Shown here: positions 44,622 to 55,651 of the stretch, in pieces
Layout of the letters: every line of letters begins with the position of its first letter
How positions within the stretch are numbered: the first letter of the stretch is position 1
DNA from: Oikopleura dioica
Lineage: Eukaryota > Chordata > Appendicularia > Copelata > Oikopleuridae
Assembly: GCA_907165135.1 (NCBI GenBank)
Contig: OU015567.1
Coordinates: 14,823,001-14,887,000, forward strand
DNA: 64,000 bases
Direction of reading: 5' to 3'
Notes under the pieces: model-generated
Seen by the model: the letters and a program-made list of their open reading frames with translations, nothing else
Databases searched by the model: none
What the model was told of the DNA's origin: nothing
Program-made: the position numbers and the translations under genes

Positions 44622-46670
44622 TCAAATAAAATATAACGCTGGGACTAAATCTGATCCAGTTCCTATTTCCTCCAGCTTGATATTTCGGTTTAGAAGTTCG
44701 GGCAGAAGAGCTTCGAGGGTGATTGATTCTGATTCGGGGCCGATTTGGATGTTTATTTTTGAAGGATCCTACAGATAAATGAAGAGAATATTCTTCGATT
44801 AATTTTAGCTCGACAAGGTGTGCAGAAAACCTGAGTCAGGGTTTAAAAGATATTTAATGAAAAGCCGCGTAGCGGCTTTTTTGAAAAAGAAAGCCGAAAG
44901 CGGCTTCGCCAAAGTTTAAAGAATGGATTCAAATAGTGTCTTGCGAAGCCGCTTTGCGGCTTCGTTTTCAAAAAAAGCCGCTTCGCGGCTTTTCATAAAA
45001 GATCTATTAGACCTTCACTCAGGTTTTCTCCACAGGTTCCTGAGCCCAGATTTATTAGTACCTCCCCATGCATGTACTGAATAAGAGCATCTGTTGTACC
45101 ACCGCTGCCCTGAAATAACAGTTTTTTAGGCCCAGTTTTTTAAATTAAAACTTGAAAAATCGCTAAAACTCTGAGTGCGCGTTACCATAATAAGCGTTCC
45201 AAAAATGTTGGCCCCAGTTTTGAGTGCTCGGGGAATGTAATAAGCTTCTTTTAAAAGTTCAGGCCCTTTGTTGGCAAAAATGCACGTGATTTGGCCATAC
45301 TCGCCGACAATGCCGGTTAAAATCTGAAAGACGGCTTCTTCGTCGGTTCCAAGGGGGCTTCTTTAGTGAGAGTTTCTTTTGGTCGTGCACCGTGGTCTTT
45401 CGGGAAAAAACGTTGTTCAAAGGGAGAAGAATGTTATCTGGGTATTCTGCTCTAGCAATTTGCAACTCTCTATCCTTGAGGGAGTGAAGGGTCTTCCTGG
45501 CGAGGGTGCTCCAGTGAGAATGTGAAAATCGACGCCTTTGAAGAGGACAAAAACATGTGGCGAACGCGATAAACTTTGTGAAACGTTTTTATCCGTGAAA
45601 AGCCACGTGAAGCAAAAGTTATGACCACCTCGCATTTTGATTAGGTCAAAATGGAATTTAGTCCTTCCCTGGAAGGGGTTTGTTATTTTTAACAACATCA
45701 TGGGCAAGTTGATCGGACGAGACGATAACTTCGTAAGGGCTGATTCCGGACTCGGCAACCTGTGTTTAAAACCTGAGTCAGGATCTGAAAGATCTAAAAT
45801 GAATAGCTGCGTAGCGGCTTTTTCCAAAATAAAGCCGCAAAGCGGCTTCGAAAAAATACTATTCAAAGATATTGTTAACTTCTTGCGAAGCCGCTTTGCG
45901 GCTTCGTTTTTAAAAAAGCCGCTACGCGGCTTTTCATTTTAGGTCTTTCAGACCCTGATTCACGTTTTCAACACAGGTTGCCGAGCCCAGGGCTGATTCC
46001 GATCGTTACGATTTTGACGGCTTTTGAACCTGTGTATGTTTTGACCAATTTCGGCAAAAGACTAAACATTCAAATCCGTGACTCAATAATTGCTCTCAAA
46101 GAAAGGAGAATCCGTGGCAGCTGAGACTTGATACTCTCTCTTTCTGCCTCTTCCGCTCATTGACAAATTGTCATCGATAGCCGTATTTGACGCTCACCTT
46201 GAGATGCCGAGTAAGCCGAAAGTCACCACAGCAACAGTTCTATTTCGTGCTTTAGCCGCCGCAGATTTCGCTTAAACTTACTGTGATGACACGAATGGTC
46301 CATTCGGAATGGAACGCATGACAAGTGTTCTACAATGTGGGCGAGGATTACCTAGCTTGTCGATGTAAAACTCGAGTTTGGAGATGGTAGCACGGTCAAG
46401 ACCGATTTTGTCCGCAGAAAGAAAGATCACCTGAACTCAAGTTCACGATATTTTTTTATAAATTAATTTATTTCAACTGCTTTCTACCTCATCAAATGCT
46501 TTCTCGAAGTAATATTTTATCAAAAGCTCTCGAACATCCCGAAAGTCCGTGTTTGATAAGTCGTTGAATCCTTAAAATAAAAGTTTTATTATTGGCAAAG
46601 AACATCTGTTCTTATCACGTCATAAAAATGTATGAGATCATAAATTCTTTCGGTGTTCAATGGTAAACCA
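44622..46670 (-). CDS. VWA-like protein, exon chain incomplete, interrupted by repeat elements
   Basis: Minus-strand coding runs from about 46,670 to the stop at 44,622-44,624. An exon reading GFNDLSNTDFRDVRELL joins VIFLSADKIGLDRATISKLE and then KAVKIVTIGISP / YEVIVSSDQLAHDVV, the alternating strand-helix pattern of a von Willebrand A domain. A second similar unit follows: APLGTDEEAVFQILTGIVGE, GQITCIFANKGPELLKEAYY, KTGANIFGTLIMGSGGTTDA, and the final exon ends LVPALYFI. Phases agree for the last three exons and for the junction into KAVKIV. Between 45,187 and 45,735 I could not find a consistent frame. One element lies in the last intron and another splits the TIGISP/YEVIVS exon, so this may be a pseudogene. 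Confidence 0.4.
44809..45047. mobile_element. AGCCGC-palindrome element in an intron
   Basis: Starts CTCGACAAGGTGTGCAG, ends CCACAGGTTCCTGAGCCC, with CCTGAGTCAGG left and four hairpins. Flanks GATTAATTTTAG and GATTTATTAG are similar. Inside the last intron of the VWA-like gene. Confidence 0.8.
45749..45988. mobile_element. AGCCGC-palindrome element with perfect 13-bp duplication, in an exon
   Basis: 240 bp. The identical 13-mer AGGGCTGATTCCG lies on both sides (45,736-45,748 and 45,989-46,001). It interrupts the VWA-like coding frame exactly at ISP/YEV. Arms ACTCGGCAACCTGTG and CACAGGTTGCCGAG; hairpins GAATAGCTGCGTAGCGGC, AAGCCGCAAAGCGGCTTC, GAAGCCGCTTTGCGGCTTCG and AAAGCCGCTACGCGGCTTTT. Confidence 0.9.
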
Positions 46671-46814
46671 CTCGTGAAATTTTGAATTGGCTTGCAAACT
46701 TCCGAAAGTATGATATATAAAAAATTAAAACAAATAGAAAAAGCTCTCAAGTATGGTTCCGCCGTAAAATCTGACGTATTCTCAAGCTTCTTTAGAATTT
46801 TTTTGCAGAAAAAA

Positions 46815-47036
46815 ATGTCGAGAAGGTCTTTTGAAAGCGATAGTTTCGATTTTACAATAAGCCCGCCAAGACCGAGATGGGGAAGAGCAAAGGTTGTTTC
46901 GATTGCTTCAGGTACTTAGCTTAAAATTCCAATCGATGATTGTGTGTGCGATTGACCGTCACGGAAGCTTTTATCAGAAGTAAATACGATAGAACTTTCA
47001 AAAAGTTCTTCCGATTTTTGACAGGGTGGCAAATAA
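46815..47036 (+). CDS. Candidate 29-residue peptide gene
   Basis: A T-rich tract ending in GCAG immediately precedes AAAAAAATG (46,815), the form of a trans-splice site. Exon 1 (46,815-46,892) reads MSRRSFESDSFDFTISPPRP and RWGRAK; a GT-AG intron to 47,024 would add GGK-stop. Composition is basic-aromatic. It is very short and may instead be the first exon of something longer. Confidence 0.25.
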
Positions 47037-47119
47037 GAGCTCATACTTTCCCAAGTATTTGAGATCATTTTTTGTCTTTGAAGTTATCTTAAAGTTTACC
47101 TATGCCTTTGACTAGGGGG

Positions 47120-47474
47120 CAAAGTTGCAAATTTTGTGAGCTAGCTGAGCTGAGCTATCTGAGCTAGCTGAACTAAAGCTCAGCAATTTTGAGGTGAGGG
47201 TCAGCTCAGCTCGATTTCTCTGAAGAAAGCCAGCTCTGCTCAGCTCAATGCTTCTTCGAAAAGGGCCAGCTCAGCTCAGCTAGCTCAATTTTGACCTCAG
47301 CATAGCTAGCTTAGCTCAGCTCGGTCTATTGAGCTGACCGAGATCGAACCACTTTTGATGCTTTTGAACCACTAGCTCACCTCAGTAATTCTTAAAAGAG
47401 GCCAGCTCAGCTCAGCTCAATTTCGCCCTCAGCTCAGCTAGCTCAGAAAAAATTTTCAAAAATTTGCAACTCTG
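47120..47474. mobile_element. hAT-type AGCTGAGCTC foldback, copy 2
   Basis: Ends CAAAGTTGCAAATTTTG and CAAAAATTTGCAACTCTG, flanked by CTAGGGGG and CTATGGGG (7 of 8 match). The interior is AGCTC/GAGCT units. Same family as 12,740-13,102. Confidence 0.8.
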
Positions 47475-47906
47475 CTATGGGGCACAGTACCCCTTTATCT
47501 TTATAACAACGATTATAAAATATAGACAAACCAAATTCTCTTGACGGAAATAATCGACGGGATTTTTGTTCTGAAAATATTTGGCTTCGTATTTTCTTTT
47601 CAAATGCATAGCGTTACTGATGATACGATCCTTCCGGGTCATATTTTTTTCTTAGTTTGAAAAGGAAAGCTCAGAAGACGGGAAAAAGAGAGATAAAGAA
47701 CAATCATATTTGTGAAAGTTTCAACTCAGCAGATTAGGACAGGGATGCAAATAAGGATTCACCAGTGGTAAAATTTCCCAGTTACCACCATTCGGCGCCA
47801 TCCAAATATCAAACAAAGTATCGGCGAAAAGAAAACTTTTGAAGTGTTTGCATCTTTTTTCTTCTTATTGATCATTTTCATTCTCATAAAGTTCTATGAG
47901 TAGTAA

Positions 47907-50900
47907 ATGAGCCAGAGATACGAAACGGTGGAAAGGCTCTCGCTGGGGGATGAGACCCAGGTCAAGTCGAAGGGGAGACTCAGACAGATTATTACTGTAA
48001 TTGGAGGTTTGTTGTTTTGAAAATGAAGGGAACTGATTCAAAATTGACATATCAATTTCGAATAAAACAAAAATATGCTGAATTTGAAGAAATTTCTTTT
48101 CAGCAATTATCGTCGTAATTGGCGTCGGAGTAACGATCCCCCTTGTTATTCACTTTACGAAAGATGACACCAGCTCCGCTACAACGTTGCCAATAAGCTC
48201 AACAACATCCCCCACAACATCAACAACACAATCATCAGCTGGAACATCATCGTCGACAGAAATTTTTACAACCATCGAGACTCACAAATTTTCAACAGGA
48301 ACTGGAATGATCCCTGTAATCTATCTCGCTCCCGAAAACTACCGTTCCATTAAATTACTATAACACGTTAATCAACTTTTCTTTTTTTGTGATATTATGT
48401 CAGTATTGTTTAATAAGCACAGTATTACAGTATCTGATCTGGGTAAATCCTCTGACAGCCGAGCCAAACGATGACAGCACCATAAAATCCACGACCGCGG
48501 CAGAACAAACTAGCGATTCTTCCCATACAACCAATAAAGATAGTCTATTTACTACTTATGCTCACACAAGTTCGCCTCATTGGAGCCCGACTGTTACTGA
48601 AGACATGTTTACTCATACTACTCCGGGAACACCACTTGGACCTTGCGAGTTGAATCCTTGCTTGAATGGAGGGATTTGTGAGGAAGAAGATGATGATAGT
48701 TTTACATGTAAATGTCAAGATGGGTTCTCTGGAGAGCTTTGTGAAATTACTCCATGCAGTGAAAATCCATGCTACAACGATGGAGTTTGTGAGATCTCTG
48801 GAAATTCATTCACATGCAACTGCCTTGAAGGATTTTTTGGAGAAAGATGTGAGCTTTCTCCTTGTGCACCAAATCAGTGCTTGAACGATGGAACCTGTAC
48901 AATTATCGACAACATTGATTTTAAATGCGAATGCTTTGGCGGCTTCTATGGAGAATTATGTGAACTAGGCAGTTGTGATTTGAACCCTTGTCAGAACGGA
49001 GCAACTTGCGAAGAAGAAAACGGAACTTATGTTTGCTTCTGTCCTGAGCATTTCTCTGGGGTCAATTGCGAAAATGATGCATGCACACCAAATCCCTGTG
49101 AAAACGATGGAATGTGTTTAGTGAACGAAGAAGGCTTTAAATGCGAATGCTTAGACGGCTACTCCGGTGAAATATGCGAAATAACACCTTGTGCGTCTGA
49201 GCTGTGTGAAAATGATGGCGTATGCATTGAAAGTGGAGACTCTTACATTTGCGAATGTCTAGATGGATTTAGCGGAGAGCACTGCGAAGAGACGCCGTGC
49301 TCGCTTGAACCCTGTTACAATGATGGAGTGTGCGTTGAAACTGGATCGTCTTACGAATGTCAATGTCCAACAGGCTTTTATGGAGAAAACTGTGAGTTCA
49401 GTCCTTGTTCTTCAGAACCATGTATAAATGGAGAATGCGAAGTTGTTGGAAGCGGTTATCAGTGCATCTGTCTCGATGGATTTTCCGGAGTCGATTGCGA
49501 ACTTGGCCGCTGTGATTCAAATCCTTGTTTAAATGAAGGTGTTTGCGCCGATGAAGAAGATGGCACTTATGTTTGCACATGCAAAGAAGGCTTTTCCGGG
49601 GTGAATTGCGAACTGACTCCTTGTGCTCCGAACCCATGCCACAATGACGGCACTTGCTCGATTGTTGGCTCTTCGTTCGAGTGCAAATGTCTTCCAGGAT
49701 ATTTCGGCGAAACATGCGAGGAAAATTCCTGCTCCGACGAGCCCTGTGAGAATGGAGGAAGTTGTAATCCCGTTGGCGAATCTTATGAGTGTATCTGCCC
49801 TGACGGTTACACCGGCGAAAATTGTGAGCAAACACCGTGTACGTCAATGCCTTGTTTGAACGAAGGAATTTGTACGATAACTCTTGACAGCTCTTACGAA
49901 TGCGAGTGCAAGGAAGGCTTCTCGGGGGTGAATTGTGAACTTGGCCCCTGTTCGTTGAGCCCCTGTCTGAACGAAGGAATTTGCAGTGAGAATCTTGATG
50001 GGTCTTACGTGTGTGACTGTTTAGACGGCTTCTCCGGGGAAAATTGCGAGAGAACGCCCTGCGCTCCCAACCCTTGCGAAAACGATGGAACTTGCTCCAT
50101 CCAGGGATCGAGTTTCACTTGCGACTGTCGTGAGGGATTTCTCGGGACGACATGTGAACTCACACCGTGTTCTTCTAAGCCTTGTCTAAACGGCGGCCTT
50201 TGCGAAAATATCGGCGATTCCTATTTGTGCGAATGTCCAAGCCCCTTTTTTGGCGAGAACTGCGAGTCAACCCATTGCTCTTCTGAACCTTGCCTCAACG
50301 GTGGAGAATGCATTGCTAACGAAGACGGTTATACATGCAAATGCACAGAAGATTTTTCTGGAGATAATTGCGAAATTGGCGCATGTTCTTCAAGCCCCTG
50401 TCTGAACGGAGGTGTTTGCGAAGATAAAGAAACGACTTATGAATGCCAATGTCCCGAAGGCTTCACCGGGGTCAATTGCGAAAAGACTCCTTGTTCAATA
50501 AATCCGTGTCAAAACGATGGGACGTGCTTGGTCGATGGAAGTTCATTTATTTGCACTTGTCTTCCTGGCTTTTCCGGAAATACTTGTGAGACCACTCCTT
50601 GTTCTTCCGATCCATGTGGCAATGAAGGAGAGTGCTTAGTTGTTGGCGGATCTTATCAGTGTCGCTGCAAGGAGGGCTTTTCCGGAATAAACTGCGAAGA
50701 AACTCCCTGTTCGAACAGTCCTTGTGGGGCGAATGGCTCGTGTCATGTAATTGAGGGATCGTATCAGTGCACCTGCAATGAGGGATTCTCTGGCAGCAAT
50801 TGCGAGATAAATCCTTGCACTCATAAACCTTGTCAAAACAACGGGGAATGCATAATTGACGGTGGATCATATCAATGTCATTGCGAACACGGCTTTTCCG

Positions 50901-53900
50901 GAAACGATTGCCAGATTACCCCTTGCGACGACATGCCGTGTCAGAACAGCGGAGTGTGCAGCATTTCTGACGGATCTTACCAATGTCAATGTCCAGAGGG
51001 ATTTTCAGGAAGGGATTGTGAGACGACTCCCTGTACAATTAATCCTTGCAAAAATGATGGAACGTGCGCTATAATTGGAAGCTCTTATCAATGCACGTGT
51101 TTGGACGGGTTTATTGGGCAAAATTGTGAGTCTGTGGTGATCGACTCTTGTGATCCAGATCCTTGCCAAAACGGAGGGGAATGTACGACGGATGGCGAAT
51201 CGTTTATTTGTTTGTGCCCTGATGGGTACACTGGGAACGACTGTAGTGTTACTCCTTGTTCGAATTCGCCGTGCCAAAATGGCGGCGAATGTATAATTAA
51301 TGAATCATCATACCAGTGTAAATGCGAAGAGGGATTTTCTGGCGAAAACTGTGAAACCACTCCTTGTTCGATCAACCCTTGTCAAAATGATGGAATGTGC
51401 TCGATTATTGGCAGCTCTTATCAATGCACTTGCTTAGAAGGCTTCACAGGACCAAATTGCGAATCTGAAGTTATAAATCCTTGTTCACCAAATCCATGCA
51501 ACAATGACGGTACCTGCGAAATAAGTGGAGATTCTTTTGTATGCACTTGTCTTGAAGGATTCTCTGGTAAGGATTGCAGTTTAACTCCGTGCGCTCCGAA
51601 TCCATGCAGCAATGACGGAACCTGCAATATCAATGGAGAGTCCTACACATGCGACTGTCGCGAAGGTTTCACTGGAAATAATTGTGAAACAACGCCGTGT
51701 TCCGGTAATCCTTGTCAAAACAGTGGCGACTGCATCATCATCGGGGGTTCTTATAATTGCAATTGTCAAGAAGGCTTCACTGGCGAAAACTGTGAAACTA
51801 CTCCATGCTCAAATAAGCCTTGCCAAAACAGTGGAGAATGCATCATCATCGGTGGATCATATGAGTGCAGTTGCGCTGATGGCTTTGTAGGTCCAAATTG
51901 CGAGGAAATAGAAATAACTCCGTGTCGCCCAAATCCTTGCAATTATGACGGAACTTGCACGATTATTGGCGATAATTACGTATGTAGCTGTCTCGAGGGA
52001 TTCTCTGGAAGAGATTGCAACATTACACCTTGCTCAGGACGTCCTTGTCAAAATAGTGGCGAATGCTCAATCATCGGCGGTTCCTACGAATGTTCTTGCC
52101 CGGACGGATACTCAGGTGAAAATTGTGAGAAGGATCCTTGCTGGAACAATCCCTGCAAAAACGAAGGACAGTGCAGCGTTAATGGAAGTTCCTACCAATG
52201 TAGCTGCAAAGATGGTTTCTCGGGCGACGAGTGCCAGATCACGCCCTGTTCCATCAACCCGTGTAAAAATGATGGCACGTGTAACATCGTCGGCGGATCA
52301 TATGAGTGCAAGTGTTTGGATGGCTTTGCAGGAGCAACGTGCGACCTGACTCCCTGTGTTCCGAATCCTTGTGGAAATTACGGAACTTGCTCGCTTATTG
52401 GAGATAGCGGAGATTACAACTGTGCCTGCCTCGAAAGTTTTGCTGGAAAGAACTGTGAGCTCACACCGTGCGCACCAAACCCATGTGAAAATGACGGAAC
52501 TTGCTCTATCAGCGGAGATTCTCATGAGTGTCAATGTCTAGAAGGCTTCTTCGGTCCCAATTGCAATATCACTCCCTGCTCTAACAGGCATAGTTCTCAA
52601 ATTCCAGTACTTGAGAAAGTAGCGTAAAGCGTAATGGACTGTTATTTTCAAATCAACCTTCGTAACGGACATTTTTATGAACTCTTAATAAGCCCTTGCC
52701 AAAATGGAGGTGAATGCTCAATTTCAGGTGGATCTTTTGATTGCTCGTGTCCGGAAGGATTCAGTGGCGAGACATGTGAAACTACTCCCTGCTCATCAAA
52801 TCCGTGTCTCAACGGCGGAACCTGTAATATAGACGGCGGTTCTTACATCTGCAGCTGTCCCGAAGGCTTCTCCGGGAATCAATGCAACGTTACTCCTTGC
52901 TCAGATGATCCTTGTTCTAACGGCGGCTCCTGCACGATTAATGGCAGTTCTTACGAGTGTAAGTGTCCAGATGGTTTCTCCGGATCGCAATGTCAGGTCA
53001 CGCCTTGCACACCTAATCCCTGCCAGAATGATGGTCAGTGTTCGGTCGTCAACGGATCGTTCCAGTGCCAGTGTCGCGAGGGATTTTCCGGTTCACTGTG
53101 CCAAACCACGCCGTGCTCTTCTAAACCGTGTCTCAATGGCGGAGAGTGCTCAGTTACTGGCGGCTCTTATCAATGCAGTTGTCCTGATGGATTTTCTGGA
53201 AATAATTGCCAGAATACTCCTTGCACAGGAAATCCTTGCCAGCACGGCGGTGATTGCACAATCAGCGGTGGCTCGTATCAGTGCAGTTGTAAAGAAGGTT
53301 TCTCCGGGAACGATTGCTCTACGACGCCGTGCACAGGAAATCCTTGCCAGTATGGAGGTACTTGCTCAATCAGCGGTTCGTCTTACCAATGTGCTTGCGA
53401 ACCCGGCTTTTCTGGAAAGGATTGCACGACTACTCCTTGTTCTGGAAGCCCATGCGAAAATGGAGGGACTTGCTCGATTAGTGGTGGCTCCTACCAATGC
53501 GGTTGCCCGAATGGATTTTCTGGAAACGATTGTCAAATAACACCTTGCACAAATAATCCCTGCCAGCACGGTGGTGGATGCTCAATTAGCGGTGGTTCAT
53601 ACCAGTGCAACTGTAACGAAGGATTCTCCGGTAATGATTGCTCCACAACGCCTTGCACAGGAAATCCATGTCAACACGGAGGCAGTTGCTCGATCAGCGG
53701 TTCATCTTACCAATGCAGCTGTCAAGACGGTTATTCTGGAAAAGATTGCTCAACGACTCCTTGTACAAATAATCCGTGTAACACTGGCTCGTGTTATGTC
53801 GTCGGAGGGTCATATCAGTGTAGTTGCCCTGATGGGTATTCTGGGAATCAATGCCAATACAATCCTTGCTCTGGAAGCCCTTGCCAAAATGGCGGTAGTT

Positions 53901-55651
53901 GCTCAATCAATGGCGGATCCTACCAATGTGGCTGTCCAAACGGCTTCTCTGGTAAAGACTGCCAAATCACCCCTTGCACAAACAACCCTTGCAATACTGG
54001 ATCATGCAATGTTGTAGGAGGTTCGTATCAATGTGATTGCCCTGATGGATTTTCTGGAAGTCAATGTCAAGTGACTCCTTGTACGGGAAGCCCTTGTCAA
54101 AACGGAGGCAGTTGCACTATCAGTGGCGGTTCCTATCAATGTGGTTGCTCCGAGGGTTTTTCAGGGAATAATTGTGAGGTCACGCCTTGTAGTGGGCATC
54201 CATGCCAGAATGGAGGCAGTTGCTCGATCAGTGGTGGATCATATCAATGTGGCTGTCCAAATGGCTTCTCTGGTCATAATTGCCAAATCACGCCTTGCAG
54301 TGGAAGCCCTTGTCAGAATGGCGGTAGCTGCTCGATCAGTGGCGGATCTTATCAATGTGGTTGTCCTGAAGGCTTTTCCGGAAACGATTGTCAAGTCACT
54401 CCCTGTTCCTCGAAGCCATGCTCTAACGGCGGAACATGCTCTATTGACGGCAGTTCATATACCTGCAGCTGTTCTGAGGGCTTCTCAGGCAATAATTGCC
54501 AGACAACACCTTGCACTAACAATCCGTGTGAGAACAGCGGCTCGTGTAATGTCGTCGGCGGGTCTTATCAATGCTCTTGTCTTGATGGATATTCGGGTAC
54601 CAATTGCGAAGTTAATCCATGCTCGGGCTCGCCTTGTCAGAATGGAGGTAGCTGTTCCATCAATGGCGGATCCTATGATTGCGCGTGTCCTGACGGTTAT
54701 TCTGGAAACAATTGTCAGATTGATCCGTGCTCATCTAATCCCTGTCAAAATAGTGGCGAGTGCTCTGTTTCGGGAAGCTCATTCCAGTGTCGCTGTCCTG
54801 AGGGCTTTTCCGGTCCTATTTGTGAGATTACGCCTTGCTCATCAAATCCATGCGAAAATAATGGCAGTTGTTCGATCAGCGGAAGTTCATTTCAATGCCA
54901 ATGTCCTCCTGGTTTCTCTGGAGATCGGTGCCAAAATACTCCGTGCACAGGTGAACCTTGTCAGAATGGCGGAACGTGCTCGATTAATGGAGGCTCTTAC
55001 CAATGTACATGCCCAGAAGGATATTCAGGAAGTCAGTGCGAGCTTGATCCCTGTAGCGGTGGACCGTGTCAAAATGGTGGCTCCTGCTTTGTCGATGGAG
55101 GGTCCTATATCTGCGAGTGTAGCCCTGGGTTCTCTGGACGTGACTGCGAGCTAAATCCCTGTTCTAATAACCCATGCGCAAACGGCGGATCTTGTACTGT
55201 TGACGGAAGTGGCTACGAGTGTACGTGTGCCGAAGGGTTTTTCGGAAATGATTGCACGATAGAGCCAGAAATTGAAATTGATGGACTTGGAGAAGGTGAC
55301 TTGTTTTTCAATCACCGATGGTACGAGTCGATCAACCTTGCAACAGAGGGACATCCCTTTAGAGCGATTTGGGATGAAGAGAACGAAGGGTACATAATAA
55401 CGATGACCAGAGAAGATGGAGATGTGCAATACTGGAATAGCAATCAGGATGGAACCTATCTTATGTTCGGACCGAAGTACTCGTCGCGATACATGTTTCA
55501 TAAAATTTCTGATGGCTACGCTCGAATCTGCAACAATCAAGATCCCGAGCAATGTCTCGGGGCTGATTTAACTGAAGGAGCTGACATTAAGTTTGTGAGT
55601 ATCGTTACAGATACGACTTCTCAAACTATTTGGAAAATAACAAGAGTCTAA
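47907..55651 (+). CDS. Giant type II membrane protein: mucin-like stalk, 60 EGF-like repeats, novel C-terminal domain
   Basis: Exons 47,907-48,006; 48,104-48,315; 48,431 (or 48,404)-52,587; 52,693-55,651 give about 2,475 residues, all in frame. A cytosolic N-terminus (MSQRYETVERLSLGDE) and one membrane span (IITVIGAIIVVIGVGVTIPL) lead into a Thr/Ser-rich stalk, then 60 EGF-like repeats of 35-39 residues that I counted one by one, each with six cysteines. The calcium-binding EGF motif is absent. Many repeats match the O-glucose (C-x-S-x-P-C) and O-fucose (C-x4-S/T-C) consensus sites. The last 125 residues (GLGEGDLFFNHRWYESINLA onward) form an unrecognised domain. Repeat 37 is cut by a 105-bp GC-AG intron. 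A mechanical or adhesive surface protein is the likely role. An alternative is a separate secreted gene: the segment before AEPNDD looks like a signal peptide but has no ATG. Polyadenylation signal near 55,665. Confidence 0.85.
52588..52692 (+). other. GC-AG intron inside EGF repeat 37
   Basis: 105 bp, CAG|GCATAG at the donor and AATAAG at the acceptor. Joining the exons restores TPCSN|SPCQNGGEC, a perfect EGF repeat; reading through gives TAA at 52,625-52,627. Confidence 0.8.

Noticed and set aside
49398-55552. Several long open frames in other frames and on the other strand across the EGF gene
   Set aside because: They arise from the periodic codon use of the EGF repeats and show no domain pattern of their own.
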